The notes under the pieces are model-generated. The model ran no database searches and had not been told where the DNA came from. It saw only the letters and a list, made by a program, of their open reading frames with translations. DNA of 64,000 nt from Dietzia sp. JS16-p6b (lineage in GTDB: Bacteria > Actinomycetota > Actinomycetes > Mycobacteriales > Mycobacteriaceae): positions 3,656,310-3,720,309 of the forward strand of contig NZ_CP024869.1 of assembly GCF_003052165.1 (NCBI RefSeq), written 5' to 3'. A program made the position numbers and the translations under genes. Shown here piece by piece: positions 17,058 through 26,277 of this stretch (position 1 is its first letter; the number at the start of each line of letters is the position of its first letter).

Positions 17058-17780
17058 TCACGGTCGCCGGTGGGGCATCCTCTCCACCACCAACCTCGTG
17101 GTGGCCGCCAGCTGAAAGGGCCGGACGACGGGCTCGATACGACTGGTCAACCTGTCCTTCTTGAGCTTCGCGATCACGCTGCGGACCAGTTCGGGCAGGG
17201 GATTGCCCGAGTGGTCGACCAGCGGGTAGACGCGGACCTCCGGCGCGACCCGCGCCATCTCGACGATCGCGTCGACATGGTCGGCCGTGCTCATCCGGTC
17301 CGCATAGGTGAACAGCAGGTGGGAGCACAGGACGAGGTCGGCCGAGTCAGAGGCGAGAGGCAGTTCAGGCAGCGCCCCGGCGATGTACCGGCCGGGAGCG
17401 GCCTCGAGGTCCGCGAGCATCGACTCGGCCGCGGCCCGACGGACGGATTCGTGACCGACGACGCCGCCGCGAACGTCCCAGTCGTACTCGAGATCCCGGG
17501 AATGGAAGTGGGCGAGCGATCGATCCAGATCCGCCAGGACCCGCTCCCTCAGATCACGACCACCGAGCGCGTATTGCGGGTCCACCGCCACCGCGTCACC
17601 GCCCGCGGCGGAGATCTCCGCGACCGCGCTGGCCGCCCCACCCGGGCAGTCGACTATCCGGCGACCAAGGTCCACGGCGTCCAGGTCGAACATGTCCGTG
17701 TACTCGTCCAGGGAGCGGGCGCTCACCAGGACATCCGATTCCGACAAGGGAAGGTGGATGGTGCGGGGACTTGCGGTCAC
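17058..17780 (-). CDS. SAM-dependent methyltransferase-like protein
   Basis: 240 residues in a Rossmann-like methyltransferase arrangement: RIVDCPGGAASAVAEISAAGGDAVAVDP is a motif I with acidic end of strand 2, followed by SADLVLCSHLLFTYADRM as motif IV, and VYPLVDHSGNPLPELV in the later strands. Such proteins in actinobacteria are annotated as hypothetical class I methyltransferases; substrate unknown. GTG start. Convergent with the DUF4261 gene, 42 bp between stops. Confidence 0.65.
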   Translation of the reverse strand: MTASPRTIHLPLSESDVLVSARSLDEYTDMFDLDAVDLGRRIVDCPGGAASAVAEISAAGGDAVAVDPQYALGGRDLRERVLADLDRSLAHFHSRDLEYDWDVRGGVVGHESVRRAAAESMLADLEAAPGRYIAGALPELPLASDSADLVLCSHLLFTYADRMSTADHVDAIVEMARVAPEVRVYPLVDHSGNPLPELVRSVIAKLKKDRLTSRIEPVVRPFQLAATTRLVVERMPHRRP

Positions 17781-18175
17781 CTGGTCGTTCTCCTCGATCA
17801 GGTCGGGCTCGGCCTGTCTCGGCCGCGGCGGGTGTCCGGCGGTGACCCGGGTCCCGGTGGGTCCGCCTGCCCGACTGTCGTTCGGCCCACCCGTTCCCGG
17901 TGGACCCGTGAGGCGCCTGCTACGCCGGGGCGGCGGTGGCGGCGCGGATCCACTCGGAGTCGCTCCGCCAGCACATCAACACGTCGTTCTGCACGGCGCC
18001 ACCGTAGCAACGGGCGCGGACACCGGCCACCGATTCGTTTCCGTTGAGCCGAACCCGCGACGCGCAGCCGGCCTGTGACCTGGACCACCAGCACAACTGA
18101 CACCGGTTATAGTCCTGTTCGACGCAGGACGCAGCCACCCCGCCGTACCCGCGGCCCCGACACCCTGGAGTACAC
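17781..18175. other. 395-bp intergenic region with divergent promoters
   Basis: No convincing gene. It separates the methyltransferase (minus) from the secretory lipase (plus). TATAGT at about 18109-18114 is a plausible -10 element for the lipase gene, and TGTGA-N6-CCACC at 18074-18089 is a weak CRP-like match. A 24-codon open frame on the minus strand ending at 17920 has no ribosome-binding site and is not called. Confidence 0.4.
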
Positions 18176-19552
18176 GTGAGATCACCGTCAGCGGACCGGA
18201 CCACGACCCCCCGCGGGTCCACCCTGGCCGGGGCGCTCGCACTCGGTCTGGTCATGGCCCTGGCTCCGGCGCTGACGACCGGCCCGGCCCCGGTGGCGGG
18301 CGCGGAGCCCGCGGCGGGCGCGCAGGGTTCGTCGAACGCACCGGACCGGACCGCGTTCTACACCCCACCAGCGGATCTGCCGGCGGTCCCGGGCACCGTC
18401 ATCCGCAGCGAGCCCATGGTCATCACCCCGAGTTTCCCCGACATCGTCGCGGGGGGCACGCTCACCGCCGACGCCCAGCGGATCATGTACCGCTCCACCG
18501 GGGCGGCGGGTGGGCCCGTCGCCGTCACCGGCACCTATCTCCAGCCCAGGGCACCGTGGAACGGCTCCGGTCCACGCCCGCTCGCCGTGGTCACCCCAGG
18601 TACGCAGGGTCAGGGCGACCAGTGTGCGCCCTCGAAATCCATGGAGGTCGGGCTGGGCATCGGGACGGCCCCGGTATCGTTGGCCGCCGGGTACTCGCTG
18701 ATCGACGCCTACTCCCTGCTCGCCGAGGGCTTCGCCGTCGTCGTCACCGACTACGAGGGCCTGGGCACCCCGGGCCACCATCCCTACGTCAACCGCGTCT
18801 CGCAGGGCCGCTCGGCGCTGGACGCCGCCCGCGCCGCCGTGCAGCTGGCGGGAACCGACCTCGCCCTCGAGTCCCCCACAGTGGTGAGCGGGTACTCCCA
18901 GGGCGGTGGTGCGGCCGCGGCCGCGGCAGAGATGCACCGGGAGTACGCGCCGGAACTCAACCTGGTGGGCGTGGCGGCCGGAGCCCCGCCGTCGGAGATG
19001 CTCGGCACCCTCGAGCGCGTCGACGGCGGCGTCCTCACCGGGGCCGTCGGCTACGCCATCAACGGGATCCTGCAGGTGCACCCCGAGTTGCGCCCGGCAT
19101 TCGACCGCCAGCTCAACGACGAGGGGCGCCGCATGCTCGAGGTGACCTCGACCCAGTGCGTGGGCGAGACGGCGTTCGCTTACGGTCTGCGCCGCACCAC
19201 CGAGTTCACCGTGCACGGCAACTCCCTGGCCGACGCCGCCCGGTCCGAGCCGGAGATCCTGCGCGTACTCGAGAGCTACAACCTCGGCCGCGTCGCCCCC
19301 ACCGTCCCCGCACTGGTCCTGATCGGTCGGAACGACGACGTGGTCCCGCACGACACGGCGGTCGACCTGGTCCGCAACTGGTGCGCCCAGGGCACTGTCG
19401 TCGAGCTGCGCACCGCGGAGCTCCCGGCTCTGGCGCCGGGCCTGGTGATCGACCACGCCCTGCCGATGCTGTCCGAGCGCGAGACCAACGCGCGCTACCT
19501 CATGGAGCGGGTGCACGGGGTGCCGGCGTCGAACTCCTGCGGCACCGTCTGA
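18176..19552 (+). CDS. secretory lipase (LIP family)
   Basis: 458-residue exported lipase/esterase. Signal peptide about residues 1-43 (hydrophobic ALALGLVMALAPAL, then AGAEPA). The nucleophile elbow GYSQGGG places Ser241; VVTPGTQGQGDQCAPS is the oxyanion region; LIGRNDDVVPH and the late VIDHALP supply Asp and His. It resembles the lipase at 13703 but is only distantly similar. GTG start, with TGGAG upstream. The gene ends just before a strong hairpin shared with the convergent NTF2-like gene. Confidence 0.85.
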   Translation: MRSPSADRTTTPRGSTLAGALALGLVMALAPALTTGPAPVAGAEPAAGAQGSSNAPDRTAFYTPPADLPAVPGTVIRSEPMVITPSFPDIVAGGTLTADAQRIMYRSTGAAGGPVAVTGTYLQPRAPWNGSGPRPLAVVTPGTQGQGDQCAPSKSMEVGLGIGTAPVSLAAGYSLIDAYSLLAEGFAVVVTDYEGLGTPGHHPYVNRVSQGRSALDAARAAVQLAGTDLALESPTVVSGYSQGGGAAAAAAEMHREYAPELNLVGVAAGAPPSEMLGTLERVDGGVLTGAVGYAINGILQVHPELRPAFDRQLNDEGRRMLEVTSTQCVGETAFAYGLRRTTEFTVHGNSLADAARSEPEILRVLESYNLGRVAPTVPALVLIGRNDDVVPHDTAVDLVRNWCAQGTVVELRTAELPALAPGLVIDHALPMLSERETNARYLMERVHGVPASNSCGTV

Positions 19553-19556
19553 CGCC

Positions 19557-19600
19557 GGACCACGGAGGGGCCCGCCGCGTGGCGGGCCCCTCCGTGGTCC
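19557..19600. terminator. strong bidirectional terminator hairpin
   Basis: A perfect 20-bp stem (arms 19557-19576 and 19581-19600) with the 4-nt loop GCGT, placed between the stops of the lipase gene and the convergent NTF2-like gene, which it touches. It is the strongest hairpin in the window and would serve both strands. Confidence 0.8.
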
Positions 19601-19601
19601 G

Positions 19602-20036
19602 TCAGGGCAGGTTGTGGTGGAAGGCCTGCTCCTGCGCGAGACTGTCGATCCGCCAGCCCTCGTCGGTGCGGACGAACCCGAGCACGTACCAGAGCCCGTA
19701 GAAGAACACCTGCTGGTCTTTCTCCTCCACGGGTTTGAGGGCCATCGGGTTAAAGCACATGCAGCGTCCGGTCGCGGTGTCGCCGTCCAGGGTCACCGCG
19801 AGATTGCCCATGAGGTGCTGGGTGGAGGCGAAGATCGGCAGCATCTCCGCCAGCCAGGTCCGCACCGCCGGATAGTCGTCCGCGGGGCCGCCCGAGGCCT
19901 CATAACTCACCCGGGCGTCCGGGGTGAACACCATGTCCAGTCCCTCGAAATCACGGGCGTCGATACAGGTTGCGTACCTGGTCACCAGGTCCTGCAGGTC
20001 CCAGCGATCCGACAGCTCGACCAGTGTTCGACTCAT
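19602..20036 (-). CDS. SnoaL/NTF2-like family protein
   Basis: 144 residues in the NTF2-like fold: LQDLVTRYATCIDARDFEGLDMVFTPDARVSYE at the N-terminus and GWRIDSLAQEQAFHHN at the C-terminus. It belongs to the broad SnoaL-like group that includes ring-modifying enzymes and subunits of dioxygenases. Substrate unknown. The ATG at 20036 is used because a TAGCCT -10 element lies 7 nt upstream. It is divergent from a second NTF2-like gene, their start codons separated by only 24 bp. Confidence 0.75.
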   Translation of the reverse strand: MSRTLVELSDRWDLQDLVTRYATCIDARDFEGLDMVFTPDARVSYEASGGPADDYPAVRTWLAEMLPIFASTQHLMGNLAVTLDGDTATGRCMCFNPMALKPVEEKDQQVFFYGLWYVLGFVRTDEGWRIDSLAQEQAFHHNLP

Positions 20037-20060
20037 GCCCACTAGGCTAACGTGGCCCGC
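20037..20060. promoter_or_regulatory. overlapping bidirectional promoter
   Basis: The 24 bp between two divergent ATG codons contain CTAGGCTAA: TAGGCT on the plus strand and TAGCCT on the minus strand share six bases. Each is at a distance from its ATG (12 and 7 nt) that fits leaderless or nearly leaderless transcription. Both genes encode NTF2-fold proteins. Confidence 0.5.
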
Positions 20061-20603
20061 ATGCAGTTCGAGCAGGAATTCCGCGCCCGGCAGGCGATCG
20101 AGCAGCTCAAACACCGCTACTGGCGGGCGTGCGACGCCAAGGACCCACACGCGTTCCGGGCCTGCTTCGTGGCACGGGGCGGCGTTCTCGACTTCGGCCC
20201 GCTCGGCCGCACGGACCCGGACACGATGGTCGGGATCTTCCGTCAGATCGCCCTGGCGACCGCCTCCGACGGCGGCCCCCGCGTCCTCGGCATGCACCAC
20301 GGCCTCATGCCCTCCATCGCCGTCGAGGACCCGGCGGACGGTGGCGCGCCGCGGCGCGCCACCGGCACCTGGACGTTGCAGTTCCGCCAGGTGGACCGGG
20401 AGAACGGCACCGAGACCCTGTCCACGGGCGAGTACTCGGATGTCTACGTACTGGAGAACGACCACTGGGTCATGGCCGAGTGCCTGTTCTCCCCTGGCTG
20501 GTCGATCACCCGTCCTCTCGACAGCGCCACCGTGACGTACCCCGAGGTCCACGCCGTCCGCGGGGACGACGCGGCTCCCGCGGCCGCCGGGGTCGACTCG
20601 TGA
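20061..20603 (+). CDS. SnoaL/NTF2-like family protein
   Basis: 180 residues with QAIEQLKHRYWRACDAKDPHAFRACFV at the N-terminus, LGMHHGLMPSIAVED in the middle strand and NDHWVMAECLFSPGW at the end, typical of the SnoaL-like dehydratase/dioxygenase-subunit group. The ATG at 20061 is preferred to the GTG at 20052 because the latter would fall only 3 nt after the -10 element. Coupled to the SDR downstream by a 4-bp GTGA overlap, so the two likely act on the same compound, perhaps a steroid or other ring compound. Confidence 0.7.
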   Translation: MQFEQEFRARQAIEQLKHRYWRACDAKDPHAFRACFVARGGVLDFGPLGRTDPDTMVGIFRQIALATASDGGPRVLGMHHGLMPSIAVEDPADGGAPRRATGTWTLQFRQVDRENGTETLSTGEYSDVYVLENDHWVMAECLFSPGWSITRPLDSATVTYPEVHAVRGDDAAPAAAGVDS

Positions 20604-21502
20604 CCGCGCGCGTGGCCCTGGTCACCGGCGCCAGCCGCGGCGTCGGCAAGGGGGTGGCCACCGCTCTCGCAGACGCCGGGTGGACCGTGTACGTCACGGG
20701 GCGCTCGGCCGAGCGACTGCAGGCCACGGTCGACGCCGCGGCCGGCGCCTCCGGCCGGGTGCTCCCCCTCGAGTGCGATCACGCCCGCGACGAGCAGATC
20801 GCCGCCGTCATCGCCCGGATCGTCGCCGACACCGGACGACTCGACCTGCTGGTCAACAACGTCTGGACCAACCCCAAGGGCTTCATGGGGTTCAACGGGA
20901 GGTTCTGGGAACGGCCCGCCGGCGACTGGGACGCGCTCATGGGCGTGGGGCTGCGCGCGCACTATGTCGCGTGCTGCGAGGCCGCCGCGGTGATGGTCCC
21001 GCAGGGTTCCGGTCTGATGGTCAACATCTCCTCGTTCGGGTCGCGCGCTCCGTTCCACACCGTCCTCTACGGGATGAGCAAGACCGCCCTGGACAAGATG
21101 GCCTCCGACATGGCCCACGAGCTCGCCGGCACCGGGGTGTCCACCCTGTCCCTGTGGCTCGGGCTCATCCGGACCGAGCTCATCCTGTCGCTGGGGATGG
21201 ACGACTTCAACGGCTTCCCCCTCGACCGCGCCGAGGACCCGGCCTTCGTCGGCCGCGTGATCGCGACCCTCACCGAGGACCCGTCGCTCCCCCGGCTGAG
21301 CGGGTCCACGATCATCACCGCCGAGTACGGTCGCGAGAAGGGGCTGAGGAACGACGACGGCGGCGTGCCGCTGTCGCACCGGGGCGCCTTCGGCGGGGGT
21401 CCGCTCTTCCCACCCGTGACGGACGAGCAGCTGGGGATCGCGACGGTCGACGAAGTGGCCGAGGCCGGCGGGCACAACGGATTCGTGGGGAGCGGACGGT
21501 GA
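20600..21502 (+). CDS. short-chain dehydrogenase/reductase
   Basis: 300-residue SDR. TGASRGVGKG is the cofactor-binding loop, NNVWTNP replaces the common NNAG, MVNISSFGS carries the Ser, and YGMSKTALDKMASDMAHEL the catalytic Tyr and Lys. Longer C-terminus than classical SDRs, with a Gly-rich tail region. GTG start overlapping the stop of the NTF2-like gene, and its own stop overlaps the start of the membrane-protein gene (GTGA both times): a three-gene operon. Substrate unknown. Confidence 0.8.
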   Translation: MTARVALVTGASRGVGKGVATALADAGWTVYVTGRSAERLQATVDAAAGASGRVLPLECDHARDEQIAAVIARIVADTGRLDLLVNNVWTNPKGFMGFNGRFWERPAGDWDALMGVGLRAHYVACCEAAAVMVPQGSGLMVNISSFGSRAPFHTVLYGMSKTALDKMASDMAHELAGTGVSTLSLWLGLIRTELILSLGMDDFNGFPLDRAEDPAFVGRVIATLTEDPSLPRLSGSTIITAEYGREKGLRNDDGGVPLSHRGAFGGGPLFPPVTDEQLGIATVDEVAEAGGHNGFVGSGR

Positions 21503-21888
21503 CGTTCCAGCCGATCGGCGAATCCGACGACCCCCTGGAGCGCCTCGAGCGCAACGAGCGCCAGGCCACCGACGCCATCCGCTACGTCCTGCTCTCCGCC
21601 TCGGCCGTCGTCCTCCTGGCGGTCGCCCTCGTCGCATTCGGCGGAGGCATCGGCGAGGAGTGCACGGAACCCGGGGGCACGTGCCTGACACAGGACCGCG
21701 TCGAGGTGGTGCTTCTGCCCCTGCTCCTGTCGGTGGGCCTGTCCGTGACGGCGGGTGTCAAGACCTACCGGCGGTGGAAGCAGCACATCAGGTGGCGTCC
21801 GTGGCTCTTCGCCAGCTACGCGATGTGGATGGTCACCACCACCTACCTCATCGGCTCGTCCTCGGCGGTGTTCGTCCAGGTCGGCTGA
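21499..21888 (+). CDS. small membrane protein of unknown function
   Basis: 129 residues with three hydrophobic segments: YVLLSASAVVLLAVALVAF, VEVVLLPLLLSVGLSVTAGV and a last one around ASYAMWMVTTTYLIGSS. Two Cys lie in the loop after helix 1 (GEECTEPGGTC). The N-terminus is charged (DDPLERLERNERQ). Last gene of the NTF2-SDR operon, overlapping the SDR stop. No family recognised. Confidence 0.65.
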   Translation: MTFQPIGESDDPLERLERNERQATDAIRYVLLSASAVVLLAVALVAFGGGIGEECTEPGGTCLTQDRVEVVLLPLLLSVGLSVTAGVKTYRRWKQHIRWRPWLFASYAMWMVTTTYLIGSSSAVFVQVG

Positions 21889-21944
21889 TTCGTCATCCCA
21901 CCTACCCCGACTTGCGCGGCCCCTCTGTACGCACTCGGGCGGAG

Positions 21945-21977
21945 TGCGCGCCCGGACGGGACCATTCCGGGCGCGCA
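21945..21977. terminator. hairpin between convergent genes
   Basis: TGCGCGCCCGG pairs with CCGGGCGCGCA around an 11-nt loop, between the small membrane protein gene and the convergent leuS. Position and stability suggest a bidirectional terminator. Confidence 0.55.
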
Positions 21978-22005
21978 AGCCCACAGCACGCCGGCGCGAC
22001 CCCCG

Positions 22006-25000
22006 TCAGGGCACGATGTTGACCATCCTGCCCGGCACCACGATGACCTTCTTCGGGGTCGCCCCGTCGAGGTTCGCCTGCACCTTCTCGTCGGCCAGGG
22101 CCGCGGCCTCGACCTCGGCCGCTGAGGCGTCCGCGGGCACGGTGATGCGCGAGCGCACCTTGCCCTTGATCTGCACCGGGTATTCCACCGAGTCCTCGAC
22201 CAGATAGGACTCGTCGTGCTCGGGGAACGGTCCGTGGGCCAGCGACCCGGTGTGTCCCAGCCGGGACCACAGTTCCTCGGCGAGGTGTGGGGCGACGGGC
22301 GCCACCATGAGCACCAGCGGTTCGACGACCGACCGCGGTGCCCCCGGCCCCTCCGTCGGGTAGCTCTTGGTCAGGAGGTTGACGTACTCGATGAGCTTGG
22401 CGATCGCGGTGTTGTCCCGTAGACCGGCGTAGTCGTCCCGGACCCCGGCGATGGCCTTGTGCAGCGCCTTGAGCACGTCCTGCGACGGCTCGTCCTCGGT
22501 CACGCGGGCCCGCCCGGTGGACTCGTCGATCACCACGCGCCACAGTCGCTGCAGGAAGCGGTGCGCCCCCACGACGTCCTTCGTGGCCCAGGGCCGGGAG
22601 GTGTCGAGCGGTCCCATGGACATCTCGTACACGCGCAGGGTGTCGGCGCCGTACTCGTCACAGATCTCGTCGGGGGAGACGGAGTTCTTGAGCGACTTGC
22701 CCATCTTCCCGTACTCCTGGAAGACCTCGGGGGCATCCGGAGAGTCATCCAGGTAGAACTTCCCGTCCCGCTCCACTACATCTGCAGCGGGTACGTAGAC
22801 GCCGCGCGAGTCGGTGTAGGCGAACGCCTGGATGTACCCCTGGTTGAACAGCCTGCGGTACGGTTCCTCGCTGGTCACGTGCCCCAGGTCGAACAGCACC
22901 TTGTGCCAGAAGCGCGAGTACAGCAGGTGCAGCACCGCGTGCTCGACTCCACCGACGTAGAGGTCCACTCCCCCGGGATCACCCTCGCCGTGGATCTCGG
23001 GCCGCGGTCCGGTCCAGTAGCGCTCGTTCTCCAGCGCGCAGAGCTCGTCGGAGTTGGTGGGATCGATGTAGCGCAGTTGGTACCAGCTGGAGCCGGCCCA
23101 GTTGGGCATGACGTTGGCGTCGCGGGTGTAGGTCTGCACGCCGTCGCCGAGGTCGAGCTCGACGGTCATCCACTCGGTGGCCTTGGCCAGCGGCGGGGAC
23201 GGCATCGAGTCCGCGTCGTCGGGGTCGAACGAGACGGGCTTGTAGTCCTCGACCTCGGGCAGCTCGACGGGGAGCATCTCGTCCGGCAGCGGGTGCGGGA
23301 CACCCTCGGCGTCGTAGACCACGGGGAACGGCTCGCCCCAGTAGCGCTGGCGGGCGAACAGCCAGTCGCGCAGCTTGTACTGGACGGTGCCCTCACCGGT
23401 GCCCTCGCCCTCGAGCCAGGCGATGGTCGCGGCCTTGGCCTCGTCGACGCCGAGTCCGTCGAGAGAGAGCCCGAGCTCGTTGGTGGAGTTCACGGCCACG
23501 CCGTCACCCGCGTACGCCTCGGTCGCCACGTCGAGCTCGCTCCCGTCGGCCGGGGCGACCACCTGGACGATCGGCAGACCGAAGGCCGTGGCGAACTCGT
23601 GGTCGCGGGAGTCGTGGGCGGGCACCGCCATGATCGCCCCGGTCCCGTAGCCCATGAGCACGTAGTCCGCCACGAACACCGGGACCTGCTGCCCGTTGAC
23701 CGGGTTGACGGCGTAGGCGCCGGTGAAGACGCCGGTCTTGTCCTTGTTCTCCTGGCGCTCCAGATCGGACTTGGTCGCGGCCCGGCGGCGGTACTCCTGC
23801 ACGGCCTCGGCCGGCGAGGAGTGCCCACCGGTCCACCGCTCGTCGATTCCACCCGGGCCCGCGTCGCCGGCCGCGCCGACAGCACCCTGGGTGTCCGGCC
23901 AGAACGGCCCGGCCAGCTCGTCGACCAGTGGGTGCTCGGGCGAGAGCACCATGTAGGTGGCACCGAAGAGGGTGTCGGGGCGGGTGGTGAAGACCTCGAT
24001 GGACCTGTCGGCCACCGCGAATCGCACGCGGGCGCCCTGCGAGCGGCCGATCCAGTTGCGCTGCATGGACTTGACCTTGTCGGTCCAGTCCAGACGGTCC
24101 AGGTCGTCGACCAGCCGATCGGCGTAGGCGGTGATCCGCATCATCCACTGGGACAGGTTCTTGCGGAACACCGGGAAGTTGCCACGCTCGGAGCGGCCCT
24201 CGGCGGTGACCTCCTCGTTGGCCAGCACGGTTCCCAGCCCGGGACACCAGTTGACCTGGGAGTCGGACAGGTACACCAACCGGTGCGCGTCGAGCACCTT
24301 CTCCTGCTCGGCGGCGGTGAGGTCGGTCCAGGCGCGGCCGGCGAACCCCTCGGGCAGCGGCCGCGCACCGGAGACGAACTGCTCGCGCAGCTCGGCGATC
24401 GGCCGGGCGCGGCCGGTGCGGGTGGGATGCGCGCCACCATCTGTGGTGCGGGCGGGGGCCTCCGGGTCATACCAGGCGCCGTGGATCTGCAGGAAGATCC
24501 ACTGCGTCCAGCGGTAGAACTCGGTGTCGGTGGTGGCCACCACGCGCCTGCGGTCGTGGCCCAGACCAAGCCGCCCGAGCTGGCGCTCCATGTTGACGAT
24601 GTTGGCCTCGGTGGTCACCCGCGGGTGCTGGCCGGTCTGCACGGCGTACTGCTCGGCGGGGAGACCGAACGCGTCGTACCCCAGGGTGTGCAGGACGTTC
24701 GTCCCGAGCATGCGGTGATAGCGGGCGAAGACGTCGGTGGCGATGTACCCCAGCGGGTGGCCCACGTGCAGGCCGGCGCCGGACGGGTACGGGAACATGT
24801 CCTGCACGAAGAGCTTGTCCTCGGGCGGCGCCGACCCGTCGGCGGGCGCGAGAGGGCCGACTGGGTTGGGGGCCTCGAACGTCCCGCGCTCGGACCACTC
24901 GCGCTGCCACCGCGACTCGATGCGACCGGCGAGATCGGCGCCGTAGCGGTGGGCGGGCCCCGCCTGCTCGGCCTGCGACCCGGTGGCGGGCTGATCTGCG

Positions 25001-25026
25001 GTGACGGTCTCGTCGCTACTGCTCAC
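22006..25026 (-). CDS. leuS: leucyl-tRNA synthetase
   Basis: About 1,006-residue class I aminoacyl-tRNA synthetase charging tRNA-Leu in the cytoplasm. The HIGH-type motif is HVGHPLGY (near residue 87), the second signature is KMGKSLKNS, and the editing domain ([20 protein letters not shown], and [12 protein letters not shown] with the editing Asp) is intact. The C-terminal anticodon-binding region ends [13 protein letters not shown]. The start is the GTG giving VSSSDETV, with GGGAGAG 9 nt upstream; an in-frame start 12 codons earlier has no ribosome-binding site. Single gene with a hairpin behind it. Confidence 0.97.
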   Translation of the reverse strand: MSSSDETVTADQPATGSQAEQAGPAHRYGADLAGRIESRWQREWSERGTFEAPNPVGPLAPADGSAPPEDKLFVQDMFPYPSGAGLHVGHPLGYIATDVFARYHRMLGTNVLHTLGYDAFGLPAEQYAVQTGQHPRVTTEANIVNMERQLGRLGLGHDRRRVVATTDTEFYRWTQWIFLQIHGAWYDPEAPARTTDGGAHPTRTGRARPIAELREQFVSGARPLPEGFAGRAWTDLTAAEQEKVLDAHRLVYLSDSQVNWCPGLGTVLANEEVTAEGRSERGNFPVFRKNLSQWMMRITAYADRLVDDLDRLDWTDKVKSMQRNWIGRSQGARVRFAVADRSIEVFTTRPDTLFGATYMVLSPEHPLVDELAGPFWPDTQGAVGAAGDAGPGGIDERWTGGHSSPAEAVQEYRRRAATKSDLERQENKDKTGVFTGAYAVNPVNGQQVPVFVADYVLMGYGTGAIMAVPAHDSRDHEFATAFGLPIVQVVAPADGSELDVATEAYAGDGVAVNSTNELGLSLDGLGVDEAKAATIAWLEGEGTGEGTVQYKLRDWLFARQRYWGEPFPVVYDAEGVPHPLPDEMLPVELPEVEDYKPVSFDPDDADSMPSPPLAKATEWMTVELDLGDGVQTYTRDANVMPNWAGSSWYQLRYIDPTNSDELCALENERYWTGPRPEIHGEGDPGGVDLYVGGVEHAVLHLLYSRFWHKVLFDLGHVTSEEPYRRLFNQGYIQAFAYTDSRGVYVPAADVVERDGKFYLDDSPDAPEVFQEYGKMGKSLKNSVSPDEICDEYGADTLRVYEMSMGPLDTSRPWATKDVVGAHRFLQRLWRVVIDESTGRARVTEDEPSQDVLKALHKAIAGVRDDYAGLRDNTAIAKLIEYVNLLTKSYPTEGPGAPRSVVEPLVLMVAPVAPHLAEELWSRLGHTGSLAHGPFPEHDESYLVEDSVEYPVQIKGKVRSRITVPADASAAEVEAAALADEKVQANLDGATPKKVIVVPGRMVNIVP

Positions 25027-25146
25027 GGTTGTCTGCTCTCCCTGATCCTCGCCGGTGCCCACGCGCAGGCCGTGTCCAGCCTAAACCCTGGAGCGGGCCG
25101 GGCCTCCTCGGCGTGTGGGCACCGCTGTGTGCGGGGCCGGGACCGA

Positions 25147-25650
25147 TCAGGCCGTCGCCGTCCGGCGCCCGGCGGTACGGCGAGCGACGATCAGCGCGTC
25201 GAGGCTGTATCGCCCGGGGCCGGCCAGGCCGAAGACCGTGGCGGCCAGCGCGATCACGGCGACGAGTTCCCACCCGCCGTTCGTGGCGAAGATGCCAGCG
25301 CCCTGGTGGACGAAAAGGTAGGCGCCGAACATGACGACGACGACGAGCGCCGCCACCACCTGGGTGAGCAGGCCCGCCACCAGCAGGATTCCTCCGGCCA
25401 GCTCGACCACGCCGGCGAACACAGCGGCGGCCTGGGCGGCCGGGACGCCGACGGAGTCGAAGAACTCGCCGGTGGCACCCGCGCCGTTGGTGACGAGCTT
25501 CTCCCAACCGTGGGCGATCAGCACGACGCCGAGCAGGACCCGGGTCAGCAGGAGGCCGATGTCGCGGACGGGTCCGGGTACGGCGACGAGGGTGGCGGCC
25601 GCGCCGGTACGGGGGGCGGGCGTCGGGGCGACGGATTTCGAGGCGCTCAC
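25147..25650 (-). CDS. DoxX family membrane protein
   Basis: 167 residues with four membrane segments. Family features: RDIGLLLTRVLLGVVLIAHGWEKL in helix 1, FFDSVGVP, then VVELAGGILLVAGLLT. DoxX-type proteins are linked to redox homeostasis and thiosulfate or detergent stress in actinobacteria. Divergent from the MarR-SdpI pair across a short region containing a palindromic operator, so the MarR protein probably controls it. Confidence 0.85.
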   Translation of the reverse strand: MSASKSVAPTPAPRTGAAATLVAVPGPVRDIGLLLTRVLLGVVLIAHGWEKLVTNGAGATGEFFDSVGVPAAQAAAVFAGVVELAGGILLVAGLLTQVVAALVVVVMFGAYLFVHQGAGIFATNGGWELVAVIALAATVFGLAGPGRYSLDALIVARRTAGRRTATA

Positions 25651-25670
25651 GGGGTCAGTCCTTTCGGGTC

Positions 25671-25689
25671 ACGCATCCTGATGATGCGT
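25671..25689. promoter_or_regulatory. inverted repeat, candidate MarR operator
   Basis: ACGCATC-N5-GATGCGT, a perfect 7-bp inverted repeat, lies 20 bp before the divergent DoxX start and about 57 bp before the MarR start at 25747. Its position suits repression of DoxX by the adjacent MarR protein. Confidence 0.5.
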
Positions 25690-25746
25690 CACACACTTCT
25701 ATCGCCGCACTAGGTGTCGTGTCAACTATTGGCGTAGACTGGGCCC

Positions 25747-26277
25747 ATGAGAGAATCCCCGGTGACCGACGGCGTCAGATGGCTGACCGATGAGGAGAAG
25801 GCGCTCTGGCGCGACTATCTCGCGATCCAGGGCCGCCTCCACCTGGCCATCCAGCGGGACCTCAAGGCCACGTCGAGCCTGACGGAGCCGGAGTTCGAGG
25901 TGCTCGTATACCTCAGCGAGGCCGACGGACCGCTGCGGATGACCGCGCTGGCCGATGTCCTGCAATGGGAGCGGAGCCGGCTCTCCCACCAGGTCACCCG
26001 GATGGTCCGACGGGGACTGGTCCGGCGGACGAGCTGCCCCACCGATGGCCGGGGCGCCTTCGTCTCCGCCACCGAGGAGGGCATGCGGGAGATCGCGGAG
26101 GCCGCACCCGACCACGTCGCCACCGTGCGCCGGGAGTTCCTGGACCGCCTCGACGAGCAGGGCAAGCGCGAGCTCGCGCGCCTGTTCGCGCTCGTCGAGG
26201 GCTCTGCCGGGGAGGGTCCGACGGGGGATGAGGCGAATCGGAAATCCCCCGTCGCGGGCGTACCCTCGGGGGCGTGA
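25747..26277 (+). CDS. MarR family transcriptional regulator
   Basis: 176 residues. The winged-helix core runs from LTEPEFEVLVYLSEADGPLRMTALADVLQWERSRLSHQVTRMVRRGLVRR, and the wing carries CPTDGRGAFV with a single Cys that could sense oxidants. A TAGACT -10 element ends 6 nt before the ATG (leaderless). Its stop overlaps the start of the SdpI-like gene (GTGA), so they are co-transcribed, and it is divergent from DoxX. Confidence 0.85.
   Translation: MRESPVTDGVRWLTDEEKALWRDYLAIQGRLHLAIQRDLKATSSLTEPEFEVLVYLSEADGPLRMTALADVLQWERSRLSHQVTRMVRRGLVRRTSCPTDGRGAFVSATEEGMREIAEAAPDHVATVRREFLDRLDEQGKRELARLFALVEGSAGEGPTGDEANRKSPVAGVPSGA

Noticed and set aside
17920..17994. 24-codon minus-strand frame VQNDVLMCWRSDSEWIRAAT and on
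   Set aside because: No ribosome-binding site, no -10 element at leaderless spacing, and no family recognised.
22459..25713. Open frame of 1,084 codons on the plus strand opposite leuS
   Set aside because: It mirrors leuS, lacks domain signatures, is rich in Arg/Gly/His-like composition and arises from high GC at third codon positions.
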